Shown: positions 20,789 to 32,200 of the stretch, piece by piece
Position numbering within the stretch: position 1 is the stretch's first letter
How the letters are laid out: each line of letters starts with the position of its first letter
Origin: Liopterus haemorrhoidalis
Lineage: Eukaryota > Arthropoda > Insecta > Coleoptera > Dytiscidae
NCBI GenBank assembly: GCA_963971575.1
Contig: OZ020617.1
Span: 41,760,606-41,824,605 of the forward strand
Reading direction: 5' to 3'
Length of the DNA: 64,000 nt
Translations under genes and position numbers: made by a program
The notes under the pieces: generated by a model
Told to the model about the DNA's origin: nothing
What the model saw: the letters and a program-made list of their open reading frames with translations, nothing else
The model's database searches: none

Positions 20789-23700
20789 ATGGATCTGAGT
20801 ACGTATAATAGTTTTACGGATAGTTGGTGGCCGTATATTATTGCAGTTATTTTTGGAACTATTATGTTTATAAGGTATATTGTTTTTCATTCAAAAAATC
20901 GTATTTTTGTTAATGTTTTGATTGTAGAACTTATGTTGGGGGTCAAGAATGTCCAACTGATGCGAAAATAACTGATAAGGTAGTTTTGATAACTGGAGGA
21001 TCAAGTGGTTTGGGTTTACAACTTGCTAAAGAATTAGCTAAAAGAGGTGAGTCACTAACATTATTTTTATTATTAACTTATAATCCCACTAAGTCGTAGT
21101 GTTGAACACTATTTTACTGTTAATTAGAGCCGAATTTACGCCTAAGCAAATAAAACAAGTGTTTTGTGCCCGTGTTTATCAAAGGACAGTAGGACCATAG
21201 TTTATTTTGTGGGTTTTTAAGCAAAGGGTCTTAAACCATTTCGTGCTGGGGGACAAAGAAGTGTTAATCCGATATTGCTACTACTTTATTTGGTACAGGA
21301 CTATCCACACCAAGGAATAGTCAGATATCCGTTTTTTGGGCGCTGGGCCTCGCACTTAAATTTTTTATGCGTTTTTATATTGGTGGAGGGTTAAATATGT
21401 GTACATGTAAATGTACTGTCGCCCAGGGCCCCGCATAACTTCCAGCCAGCCCTTCCGAGGAAGTAATAAATCCATGTCTACAAGTCTATGGTGACCCAAT
21501 CCAATTTGGTCGCGGTGATAAATGGAAATGATTCGTTTCGTTTGACTGTTTTGTTTTTAATTTGTGAGCTAAAGCCTTTGTACCCTGGTATTGATTCGAA
21601 CTTGGGAGCTTCGGGAGGAAATCAGTTTTTTTTTTATCACTGTATTCATTGGGGTAACTAAGAATTTTGTCCCTTCCAAAATTTGTAAATGGAGAAGAAA
21701 TTTGAAGCTCAGAAATTTGAAGAAACTCAGAAGCAGCTTTTGTCTTTTGGGGGCCCATGTCAGTAAAAGTTTCAGAACCCACCCGATATTTAACTGTAGG
21801 GGGGAGCAGAAATTCATGGAGATGTCCCTTTTAACTCGCCCCTAGCGTAGGGTGACCATTTTTTTAAAGATGGCAATGCGGTACGGAGCAAAAAAAGATC
21901 CTCATCTCCCAAATCCAAGTGAAGAGCAAAAAAAATGGCCCTCTACTCCCAAATCCAAGTGAAGAACAAAAAAAAATGGTCCTCATCTCCCAAATCCAAG
22001 TGAAGAGCAAAAAAAAGGTCCTCATTTCCTCAAATACAAGTTACAAAATGCGGGACAATGCGGGACAAAATATTAAAATGCGGGACTTTTGCGAGATAAA
22101 ATGTTAGAATGCAGGACAGTCCCGCATAAAGCGGGACGAATGGTCACCCTACCCTAGCGAGTGGCGGAAATGTAAGTATATTTGAATTGCTTCACGTCTG
22201 CAATCTGCAAAGTATGTACATAATACATACCTAGATGCATCTTAAACAAGAAACACCAATCAGTTTTCAAAATGACCACCTCTGGCCAATACATAGTTCT
22301 TAAGTCTTTGCGGCTACTCGTAAACAGAATTGCGAAAGTGTTCTTGAAAAGATTTTTAATACTGAGGAGGCTTTCAACTTCCAGAACGCGGAATGTGTAC
22401 TACAAGCTCAATAAAATCTCGTGGAAAATCGCCTACGATCGAAAGGGGCTAGCCTGCTTCTTCTTAAAAAAAAAAAAAAACACAGAACAAGACTAAATGT
22501 CCCAATTACACTGTGTCTTACAAACATCCATGCCCTGACCGGGATTCGAACCCGGGACCTTTGGCTCGTGAAGCAGGAGCGCTACCTCTACGCTACCAAG
22601 GCCGACAATTATAGTTTCATGAGGTGGGAGCTATAGTGATACCGTTAAGCTTAATTTTTACGAGAAAGGGGTAAAAACGTCGGCCAGAGTCTACTAGAAA
22701 ACTATGTCGTCTACAGCTCTGACCTCAATCCCCTGGACTACAAATTGTGGTCCGTGCTTCAGGATATAACCTGCAAGTCTTCAGGATATAACCTTCGAAC
22801 CCAGCCCCCATGGTTAGGAGTCAGACGTGCTGACCACTACTCCGGATGATTTCTTGTTTAAAATGCATCTATCTATTATGTACAAAAAGAAAATTAAAAG
22901 TTCTTTAAGTATCTATTGGAATTTCATTTAAAACTTTGTTTTTATTGTACGACTAGGTAAAGTTGAGTTTTTTAAATAAGTCTGTTTAGTGACAAATGAA
23001 CCAATAAACAATCAACTTATCTTACATGCCTTGCAAGGTGAGAAAGAATCACCTTGCAAGGCATGTAAGAGACAAAAATATAGAAATAAGTTGGTTGATG
23101 CTTCATTAATTTGTCATTGAATAGATTTCTTTAAAATACTGAATTGTATATTCTTTTGTGTAATTTTTGTATAATTATATAAAATTAATATATTTTCTCA
23201 ATTTTCAGGGGCAAAAATAATTTTAACATGTAGAGATTTGAAAAAAGGGAGAGATGCAGTGAAATCAGTAAGACAAATAGTGCCAAACGCAATTATTGAC
23301 TTAAGAGTTTTGGACATGTCATGTCTTCAGACTATAAGAGACTTTGTAAGAAGTATAGGTCCTTATCCTAAGGTCGATGTCCTTGTTAATAATGCTGGTA
23401 TAATGTTTTATCCTTATGAAATCACTCATGAGGGTTTTGAGACTCATTTCGTCACAAACTACCTAGGTAAAGTTACGATGAAACATAATATATAACATGT
23501 AGAATAGTAATTCTCGAACTATTTGTGCGACCTTTTACTTAATGAGCTTTTGCGATCTCCAAATCAATTTTTGGTACGGCCTAACAAAAGTGGGTATCAG
23601 GTAACAGCTCATGAGGGTATTTTTCAATATAATTACTCTGGGAACTGATGCATTTGACCAATGCCGAATTAATCGGTGAACAGAAGGGCATTTTCTTTAC

Positions 23701-26700
23701 GGCCGAACTGTCATAACGGCCAGTAATAGAATTCAGCCGATTCAAACCGGCAGAACCGTATCTTAATTATTTTTTTTTTGGTTCGGCGAACGAATTGAGG
23801 TCCCTACATAACGTTTTGACTATTTTTAGCATGATGTCTGTCGGTCTGTCTGTCCGTCTGTCTGCCCGTCCGTCTGTCTGTGTACACGTGCAGAGCAAAT
23901 TCGGCTAAAAGGATTTTTGTGAAACTATAAATATTTCGCAAAAATTTATTTTACAAAAGTTGCTATAAAATCAATAACTAACAACTTTTATTTGAGACAT
24001 TTTTTGATAAAACAAAAATTTTTTGAAGCATTTTTCGAAAGTTTTTCTAAGTATCTATTTTTCATACTAATATGTAACGTTTCCATGGTCATGATAAGTT
24101 ATTTCTACTCTGCTGCTAGAATTTATTTTATGCAAGTACTTTGTGATGGCGGTCGGTTCTGTGGGGGCCACAGCTGATATTTATTGCTGTTTTTGACCAA
24201 TATATTTAAAGTTTTTATGTTTTTATAAACCTTTTTTGTTTAATTCAGTGGTGTTGATAAAGAGATAATAAGCGGCTCGCTAAAAAGAGAGAAATACCGG
24301 TCTATACATGTGTTCGACTCACATTAGATGCATTCACAGGTGAAAAATCCGAGACAGCTAATAGCACGACGCAAGATCGCATTGTAAGTTCTGAACGACA
24401 AACATTCAGTCAGATCACAATTATAATCACAAAAGCATACTGCCATATTTCATTTATACATACGAGCCCTGTCCACTATCAGTTGGCCCAGGTACGAAAT
24501 TTTTACTTGTTGGTAGCTTATGAAATCTAGGTTTATTTTCAATTAAACATTTTAGAGATTTACGATTAATATTTACAACTATTAAAGTAAATTAATAAGA
24601 AAAAAATAATATTTCCATTGGAAAGCCATTATCTAGGAAACCTATTTCAGAAGTTACCACTGGGTAACGTCACCTTTCATTTTTATAACGGTATTAATTC
24701 TTCTAGGCATAGTATCTACAAGGTCTTGGCATTGTCGAGGAGTAAAATTATCCCATATTTCTTGAAGCTTTAGTCTTAATTCTGGAATTGTTCTAGCCGG
24801 TGTTATACGCAATCGCTTTTTCATTTCGTGCCAAAGTGGGGGATGAGTCTATGCTACTTGAAACTCACTCTAAAAGTGGAATAGAATGATTACGGAACCA
24901 TTTCAAAGATTTTTTTTGACGTATGGCAAGCGGCTCCATCTTGTTGAAAAATAAAATCCTCCCCAGAGATTAATGCATGTTCCATAGTTGGTAGCAGAGT
25001 CTCCTCTAAAATACTTAAATATTTGGCTGTGTTAACAATGCCATCGATAAAGTGAAGTTTTCCTACACCTCTTGCAGACATTGAACCCCACACCATGACA
25101 GATACTAGAAATTTCACCTTCCTTTTCAAGCAATCGGGATGATATGCTTCATGTTTCTGACGAACAACTCTGCTCCGGTTGTCCCCTACACAGACTTCAA
25201 ACCTAGACTCATCGCTCTATTGCACGCTGTTCCACTTATCAAAATTCCATATTTTATGCTCTCTTGTCCATTTCAACCTGTTTTTCTTTTGCTTAGACGT
25301 CAACAATAGTTTTTCCTTGGCCTAAGAAAGTTTTATAAATTTCTGTAAATATACATTTAAGAGTCCGATTAAAAAAATATTACCTTATAGGTTCAAAATC
25401 CTAATTTTTTAGCTTCCTTATGACATGTAGACCTTGAAACACGTCTTCCAACAACATCGCTCCACAGTACACTCAATTGACTGTAGTTAGCACGTCTGTT
25501 ATCCTTAATAATTCTTTTCAATGCACGTTTGTCATTGTCCGTCAGTATAGTTTTCTTCACGTACTGGGGCTTTGCGGCAACTAAACTACTTGTTTTGTAC
25601 AATTTTACAATATTTCTAATAATGTATCCTGACAAACCTAATAATTTTCCGATTCCGGAATTGGTTTTTCCTGTTTTTGCTAAGTTCACAATGATACGCA
25701 AAATGATTAACCGAATTTTTTCATTAATAGCTTTGCCTCTGCCCATGTTTTAAAATTATTTAGACTTAACACTTTTAATATATCACATTCAATAAACAAA
25801 CTTTGTTTTCCAACGCCTACTACGCATAGCTACCGCAAAAACCCAATTATTTTATATACAGTACAAGAATACATGAACTCAAAAAATACGTTTGTTTTAC
25901 GAATATTATTTTTATAATCACAAATTAAATATTACGGAATAAATTTTGACCCCTTTGCTTCTAATATGATTATATTGCCAAAAAATATACAAAGCAGCAT
26001 TTACTTTTACTTATTATTTAATAATTTCTAAAGAAACTGAAAATTTCATAGCTGGGCCAACTGAAAGTGGACAGGGATCGTATACTCTATTCAAAATCAA
26101 GAAGTAGTAATCATGCAATGTTCACGTGATAATTTTGTCGAACTCTCTTCGTTCGTTGGCCGTTAAATTTAGGCAAGAGCCAATAGGGCAGCGACTTCAA
26201 TCTTTCACGTGATTTTATTACTATTTCTCTATTTCTACATTTCGAACAGGGTATAGCTATTTCTTATAATAACTATAAAATTCATAAAACTTATAATAAA
26301 CTTAAAATTACTATAAACCTTTATTATAAACTCTTGACAATGACTTAATTGTCGAAATAAATATACTAGTATTGAGTGAGATCGAATCCAATTAATGGAA
26401 CTTAACGAGCATTTGTTTTATATCTTTATTACATAATGTTTCACCCTAAAATTATGGATACTTTTGTTTAACATATTCTTTTTACTTTAGGTCATTTTCT
26501 ACTTACCCACTTGTTATTACCGAAGTTGAAGGCATCGGAAAACGGAAGAATAATAAACGTATCAGCCCAAGCTTATGTAGCAGGAAATATTAATCTAAAT
26601 GATATTAATTTAAAAAATTTAGGGAGCCAACAAATTGTTTCTGCTTTTACACAAAGTAAACTGGCTCTAGTATTGATGGCTAGATACATGTCTAAACTAT

Positions 26701-29131
26701 TGGAAGGTAAACTATTACTTGTCTGTACAGGCAAATATTTACCTTACAAAAGAAAAACCTGTAAAGAATTCTTACATTCTTCACGTGACGGATGTTCAAA
26801 AGATGTTGAGAACTTTAAATCTGTATTTATCTGCCCTTATCTGTCTAAATTTTGTAATACATAATCTTCTTATGTCTACACAGGTATTCCACTTAAAAAT
26901 TAATTTGTTAACACTATTTTCAAAGAATAGACAAGAAATTTTCCGCATCCATTTTTCACATACCGGCGCTGTCCTCGAAGGGTGTGTGTCTCAATTTCTT
27001 TTTCTTTTAAACTTCTGATCTCTGGTGAATACGGTGGATGGAGCAGCAATTCCCAATGCAGTTTATCGATAGTACTCTTAGTCTGGCGAGCAGTATGACA
27101 CCTTGCCATTGTCTTTTTGCAGAAGTGGCTTCATCTCCAGCATCTCGGGAACGCTTAAGTAAAGCACTTGATTCAAAAGTCCTTTAAGAGGATTAGATAA
27201 TACACGGCATATATACAGCCTTGCAGAGCCACAGTAAGGGGGGGCGGAGGGGGCGACGGCCCCTAGCGCACTAAGGAAAAGGGCGCTGATGAGCTTGGCT
27301 GAAGGGGCGCCACATTGCGAAGGCGAAGACCTTTTTTTTTGCTCATCATTTGTATTTTGGGAGGTGAGAACCTTATTTTTGCTTATCACTTACATTTATT
27401 TGCCAAGGGCGCCAAAACACGGTTTTGCCCCTAGCGCAAGTTTTCCTTACTGCGGCTCTGCAGTCTTGGCCAAACGTATAGAGTACCCTGCGTTTTATTG
27501 ACTTTTAGGATTATTGCAGGAAAAATGATAAATAATATAATACGTACAGCTTTTAATGACAACTTTAATCAAAATTATTAATATTTTGTGGTACCTCCTC
27601 GTGCTTTAATTACCGCACGTACCCTTTTAAGCATACTGTCCATAAGTTTTTTACGTACATCGGATTGTACATTGAACCATTCGTCCACAAAAATTTTCTT
27701 TAATTCTTCTTTTGATTTGTGGCACATTGTTTTTGGGAAACCATTCATTTGTTGTTTTGGCTTTGTGACAGGGGGTATTATTTTGTTGAAAAACATATTC
27801 TGGATTGTCCTCATCAAATAATTTTAATATTGATGGCTCTAAAATTTCATTAAGCATGGTAATATAACGAGCAGAATAATGCGTCCCTCGCCCAAAAAGA
27901 TTTCGCCTAAGCCACTGGCGGACAGGCACCTCCAGATTATGATGCTACCACCACCAAATTTGACCGTAGGGATGATGCTGTCAAGATGAAAAGCTTCACC
28001 CGGCCTACGACTACAAAAATGGCTCCAGGTTGTCAAAAAAGCAGATCCACAAAAGAAAAACACAAACCTTAATTTCGTAAATTTATAGTAAATTAAATTT
28101 TATATTGTTAGTGCAATAATTGCTTAGAAATTTAGTTTTCTGTTAAATTCGTAAGTACATTAAACCATTATAATGCTTACTTCTATATTGGAGTCATCCG
28201 ATCAAATGATTTTCGCTCCTTCATCAGGAGTTCAATTTAAATGTTTTTTTGGCCCAAGGCCAAGGCGAAGTTTTTTGTGTCGCTCAGTCAACAGTGGTTT
28301 TTTGGCGAGCTCTTCTTTCATGCAAATTAGATTCCACTACACGTCTTCTAATTGTTCTAGAAGAAACTTTAACTTTAATTGAGCGTTTATGAAGAACACT
28401 TCTCTTTATAAAACGATCATCTCTGGAAGTGGTTGCACGTTTTCTTCCGGTCTTTGGTCTGTTTTCATAAGTATCAGTTTCTTGGAACCTTTTGATGGTA
28501 ATTTTCACGACTATTCTTGAACACTCCATTTTTTTTGAAATTTTCATGTGCGACTGTTTTTGTGAATGTAACAATACATTTTGACTTAAAGATTCTCAAC
28601 AATGTTTGAATATTATCGTACTTATGAAATGCATAATTATAATTTTAAATTGTAATTTGGCTGATCCAACAAATAGAAGAAATTAACTGTAAACAAACTG
28701 TTTTCTAGATACGAAAATAACAATAAATGCAGTTGATCCTGGATTGGTCCGTAATACTGGCCATATGGACAGATCAAATTTGAAGACTTCTTTACCTGTT
28801 AGACTATCAGTGTGGCCTTGGATGTGGTTGTTCCTAAAATCCCCGAAACAGGGCTGCCAAACTATTATTTATTTAGCTGTCGATCCAACTTTGAATTTCA
28901 CAAGTGGGAAATTCTTCAGGTAAAAATTGCAAAGATGTGTTTGGCACTAAATGCAGTTAATTTGATTTTATTGTAATTGGACATGTGTTAAAAATTTATT
29001 TATTATTTTTCAGTAACTGTGAAGCAAAGGATTTGGCTGAAAATTGTAAGGATGAAAAAATCGATGCAAAATTATACAAACTTTCATGTTTATTAGCTAA
29101 CATATCTCCACTACCAACAAACATTTCATAA
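20789..29131 (+). CDS. Retinol dehydrogenase-like SDR lacking catalytic Ser and Tyr
   Basis: Six exons: 20789-20874, 20928-21046, 23209-23466, 26491-26706, 28709-28919 and 29014-29131. All introns are GT-AG, and the total is 1008 nt = 335 aa plus stop. The N-terminus has a membrane anchor (about residues 15-28). The Rossmann cofactor motif TGGSSGLG is at 51-58 and NNAG at 129-132, both normal for NADP(H)-dependent short-chain dehydrogenases of the RDH11-14 type. The active site is abnormal. The family's VSS is VSA (Ala180), and the YxxxK tyrosine is Phe207 in AFTQSK; Lys211 is kept. Frame, splice sites and length are intact, so it looks like a conserved pseudoenzyme rather than a decayed gene, though this is inference. 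Its introns hold hAT, Tc1 and mariner debris. It converges on a second SDR gene 74 bp downstream. Confidence 0.85.
21848..22151 (+). mobile_element. hAT MITE with perfect 8-bp duplication
   Basis: In intron 2 of the plus-strand SDR gene. Ends TAGGGTGACCATT and AATGGTCACCCTA are flanked by CCCTAGCG at 21840-21847 and 22152-22159. The interior has three or more tandem units of about 36 bp containing AAATCCAAGTGAAGAGC. The right part has GCGGGAC repeats shared with the fragment at 35484. Confidence 0.9.
22520..22625 (-). repeat. tRNA-derived sequence (SINE-like)
   Basis: The reverse complement has an A-box-like TAGCGTAGAGGTAGCGC and a B-box GGTTCGAATCCC, with a pairing acceptor-like GCCTTGG/TCAGGGC. 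The anticodon arm does not form a proper 5-bp stem with a 7-base loop. It is more likely a tRNA-derived SINE head or tRNA pseudogene than a working tRNA. An A-tract lies near 22466-22480. Confidence 0.5.
22690..22800 (+). pseudogene. Tc1-type transposase scrap
   Basis: One frame reads SSDLNPLDYKLWSVLQDITC, matching the SPDLNPLDY.LWS.LE motif around the last catalytic residue of Tc1/mariner-like transposases. Nothing else of the element is seen. Confidence 0.55.
22985..23120. repeat. Long inverted repeat with perfect 22-bp hairpin
   Basis: In intron 2 of the plus-strand SDR gene. The core arms 23020-23041 and 23049-23070 (containing CATGCCTTGCAAGGTGA) are perfectly complementary around a 7-base loop. 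Weaker complementarity extends outward (ATCAACTTAT against ATAAGTTGGTTGAT, GTGACAAATGA against TTTGTCATTG), so it may be a small foldback MITE. Confidence 0.8.
23806..24177 (-). mobile_element. REP-C repeat, reverse copy
   Basis: In intron 3 of the plus-strand SDR gene. The (GTCT)n tract is at about 23831-23881. The end with GGCGGTCGGTTCTGTGG (about 24148) marks the family terminus. The middle parallels 7740-8090 in reverse complement. Confidence 0.55.
24463..26080 (-). mobile_element. Tc1-like transposon A
   Basis: In intron 3 of the plus-strand SDR gene. Inverted ends CGAGCCCTGTCCACTATCAG and the inverse of CTGAAAGTGGACAGGGATCG are flanked by TA. At 1618 bp it has the full size for a Tc1-like element. 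Its transposase on the reverse strand is broken. Confidence 0.88.
24840..25746 (-). pseudogene. Tc1-like transposase pseudogene
   Basis: The N-terminal open frame (25746-25393, 117 aa) starts MGRGKAINEKIRLIIL and contains paired helix-turn-helix-like segments. A second frame (25129-24890) has VMVWGSMSARGVGKLHFIDG and the catalytic FQQDGAACHTS. The two do not join in one frame, and the segment between, as well as the last catalytic region, is corrupted. So the product would be inactive. It is the former transposase of the element at 24463-26080. Confidence 0.8.
26940..27180 (-). pseudogene. Mariner transposase fragment
   Basis: In intron 4 of the plus-strand SDR gene. The reverse strand reads CHTARQTKSTIDKLHWELLL then HPPYSP. 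This is the mariner stretch between the second and third catalytic aspartates (DNARPHTA......W..L.HPPYSPDL). A frameshift separates the upstream LLQKDNG. No inverted repeats were found. Confidence 0.65.
27224..27460 (+). mobile_element. hAT MITE inserted in a Tc1 terminus
   Basis: A 237-bp element with CAGAGCCACAGTAAGG and CCTTACTGCGGCTCTG ends. It is flanked by CAGCCTTG and CAGTCTTG, an 8-bp duplication with one mismatch. Interior GAAGGGGCGCC and CCCCTAGCGC motifs repeat. It has no coding capacity. Confidence 0.85.
27578..28574 (-). pseudogene. Tc1-like transposase pseudogene
   Basis: The reverse strand reads from an N-terminal DNA-binding part (28574-28284, with KMECSRIVVKITIKRFQETD) through frameshifts. 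It then reaches SGLGEIFLGEG, VFQQNNTPCHKAK (catalytic aspartate replaced by Asn in FQQD) and RVRAVIKARGGTTKY at the C-terminus. The order fits a Tc1-like transposase of about 330 aa. At least three frame breaks make it non-functional. Confidence 0.75.
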
Positions 29132-29161
29132 AATATTATTTTGTACCCATTATTTATGTAC

Positions 29162-29167
29162 AATAAA
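29162..29167 (+). promoter_or_regulatory. Polyadenylation signal of the plus-strand SDR gene
   Basis: AATAAA occurs 31 bp after the stop codon of the plus-strand gene, a normal distance. The minus-strand gene ends at 29206, so the two 3' UTRs probably overlap. Confidence 0.6.
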
Positions 29168-29205
29168 ATCTTATAAAATAAATAACAACCACACTTACTT
29201 CTTCA

Positions 29206-32200
29206 CTAAGAATTTAACCTTGTCCATTTTTCACTAACTGCCCATAACCACTTCATAGTATGTTCATCGTTTGCTTGAGTTGCTGGTTTCGTTTCTTTAC
29301 AGTCAGCGTAGTATTTGCCAGTTGTTTTCTCGAGACTAGGATCTATGGCGGCGTAGATTGATGTTTGAGCGCCTTGCCGTGGAGATTTGATGAACATCCA
29401 GACTAAAGGTTTAAGGAAAATTCCAGAGAATTTGCTGTTGAAGAAACTCATGTGTCTTATTATTTCCGTGTCAACAATTCCAGGGTGAACTGCATTAACT
29501 GTTACTCCGGTACCTAGAACAATTTTTATTTTCAGTATAACTACGTAACAAGATAACCAAAGTGAAGATCTACAAGACAATTTTCCGACCATTTCATTTT
29601 TAGCTATTGTTTGACTGAGAAACAAATTAGCATTTAATATTGGAAAGGGAAATAATCTGGAAAATATAGGGTCTAGTTAAAAGGAAGGTGAATGTAGAAT
29701 TTTAGTGAAATATTAGTTGGAATAAAAGATATAACGAGCTTAGTATTGTATAAATGCAAGACCAATAAGCAAGGTAACTCGGATACCTTGCAAGGGAAAA
29801 TGAAGCAAGCTACAGTCCGGCTATCTTAAGCTGACTGGTTTCATACATATATGTATGAGGAGGTAATGTTCAAAACGTGATTTGTCGCACAAAATTCAAA
29901 ATTGAGATATTGATATCAGTATCTTCCTCTTTGTTACAATCAAATCATTAAATTAATCTAAAACCTGTTTTATCTACGACCATCAAATAATAAATGCATT
30001 ATGTGTCCAACCGTAAATACATAATGCTGTTATATTGAAACATGTGTGCTCACTCGTCAAAAATTAACGTTTTTTTACACTTTTTATTTAGTAAGTTATT
30101 TAATTAGTTAAAATGTTTAGTGCTCAGCAATGATCGTTATTTGAACATTCAGAACACAACCCCTCTTTAAAACTAGAATATTATTTATAAGAATAAATAA
30201 AACAATACATACAGTCTGTTCCAAACGGTTAGGCGGAACTAGATTTTGCAATCTAGTTACTTTCATCGTTTAAATCGTGCTTTTCGATCGTTTTGTTTAA
30301 GCTTTGTAAATCATACTTACAATAAACATTTTTTGGTTAAGGTTAATATCATTTTAAAATGTAATTTTCTTTATATTTTGATTTTTTGTGTCATTCTTAA
30401 TACAAATTTCCCATTTATTTATTTTTTTGTCAATAAAAAAATTGTATTTTAGAATAGGTATAATCTGTCTCACTTTGTAATACGAAACTAAATCTGGTTA
30501 CTTTAGTGACTGTTGTGGTGTAAATAGACTTTTGTAGAATCATGTGAACTTGTAAATCTGGCTTTTAAAAGTATGGTTAAGTTTCATCATATTGAGGTTA
30601 TTACTAAATTGACATGTCAAAATTGTGATTGACATGTCAAATATTTTGAATGTATATATTAATATTTATTTCATCAAACTTTCGATTATTACTCGTATAA
30701 TAGTAAATAATATTATGATTATCAATGAAATATCGTGATAAAATATAAAAAACATAAATACATATTATATAATAATAATTTATCATTTTATTCTGCTGCT
30801 CTTAAAATCTAATTCTTGTTTTTCAAAATTTAATAACATATTTAAAAAAAAAAATATTCATTTTTTGAATGTAAATCCCAAATTTTTCTCTGCAAATCTT
30901 TCCGAAACATGTAGTCTGTGGTTCTATCTGTTTTCTTATTATTACCTTTTCCCATGTTCGTCGGTCTTAAATTTTCTACACCTTCATTTAAAATTTTTCT
31001 TACTTCTCCTTCAGAAATCTAAAGAAATTGAAATGGGTTAATTATTTTATATTTCACAACAAAAAGGACACTAAGATTTACTGAAAAAATATCTGCCACA
31101 AGGTCTATAATTTCGCTTCTTTTTAATTTTGTTCCATTTTTTTCTAAAAGTTTTCCATAAGCGTTATATATGTGTTTTTTTGTATATTTATCTAATTGTT
31201 GTCTCTTATGTATATTTTCTGATGTTATGTTCTTATTTAGGTTGTATAAAAATACTTTTCAATTAAAAAAATAAATTGACATATAATTTAATGTCAAATA
31301 TGAATTGTCAAATGTTTTGAAAGGTGCCATTTCAGCAGTACCACACTAAGATGATATTTTAAATAGACAACATAAAAAATGAAATTTTCCTCTTAGTTTC
31401 GTATTACAAATTGAGACAGATAATATTATCTGTCTCATTTTGTAATACGAAACTAACAGGGAAACTTCATTTTTTATGTTGTATATTGAAAATATCACCT
31501 TAGGGTGGTAACACCTTTCAAAATATTTGACAATTCATAATTGACATTAAATTACGTATATGTCAACTTACTAACACAAATTGTATAAAACACAAATTGA
31601 CAAGCATTTGAAATATATTTTATGCAACCAGAACAGAAAATATGAATAAGCGAATTAAGATGAAATAAATATTTGTATACAATTCAAAATATTTGACATG
31701 TCAATCACAAATTTGACAGGTCAATTTGGTATCTGACATGTAGTTTTTGAGTGAATATAACCTCAGTATAATGCAACTTCACTAAAGATGTAAAAGCCAG
31801 ATTTACAAGTTTACATGGTTTCAAAAAAGTCTATTTACACCACAACAGTCACCAAAGTAACCAGATTTAGTTTCGTATTACAAATTGAGACAGATTATAT
31901 ATATTGTTTACTATTAGAATATTTTCGTATATTTTTTACTATGTAGTAAAATATGTAGCCAATTGTGCTATTTAATAAATATATTATTATTATTATTATT
32001 ATTATTACAATAAGTAAAAAAATTTTGACATATGTCATTCGTTTCCATGGTTTCATTGTTGGAATTTTAAATTTTGACATTCCAACATGAAAAATGAAAT
32101 AACCCAAGCAAGGTCCCTTCTCGTGACAACCTAAAAGACTTTCACTGTCAAAAAACTGTCACTTTCTTAAAATGTCGATCCATTTGACATATGTCATAAT

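Larger units (their letters stand above)
27216..28670 (-). mobile_element. Tc1-like transposon B, decayed
   Basis: In intron 4 of the plus-strand SDR gene. The left terminus is CAGTCTTGGCCAAACG. It is split by the hAT element at 27224-27460 so that only its first 8 bp lie to the left (27216-27223). The right terminus near 28670 is poorly preserved and was placed by size only. The transposase on the reverse strand is fragmented. Confidence 0.6.
30212..32135 (-). mobile_element. FAM1 element, reverse copy split by FAM2 pair
   Basis: It begins CAGTCTGTTCCAAACGG after TA and follows FAM1 to about 30458. It resumes after the FAM2 insertions at about 31900 and ends in CCTAAAAG at 32135, where FAM4 sequence replaces the last bases. 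An (ATT)n run (about 31981-32007) lies in the resumed part. Confidence 0.8.

Noticed and set aside
22520..22625. A functional tRNA gene on the reverse strand
   Set aside because: A and B boxes are good and the acceptor arm pairs, but the anticodon arm cannot form the standard 5-bp stem and 7-base loop. Kept as SINE-like.
31979..32010. (ATT)n microsatellite as a regulatory element
   Set aside because: A simple repeat inside a FAM1 remnant; nothing supports a function.
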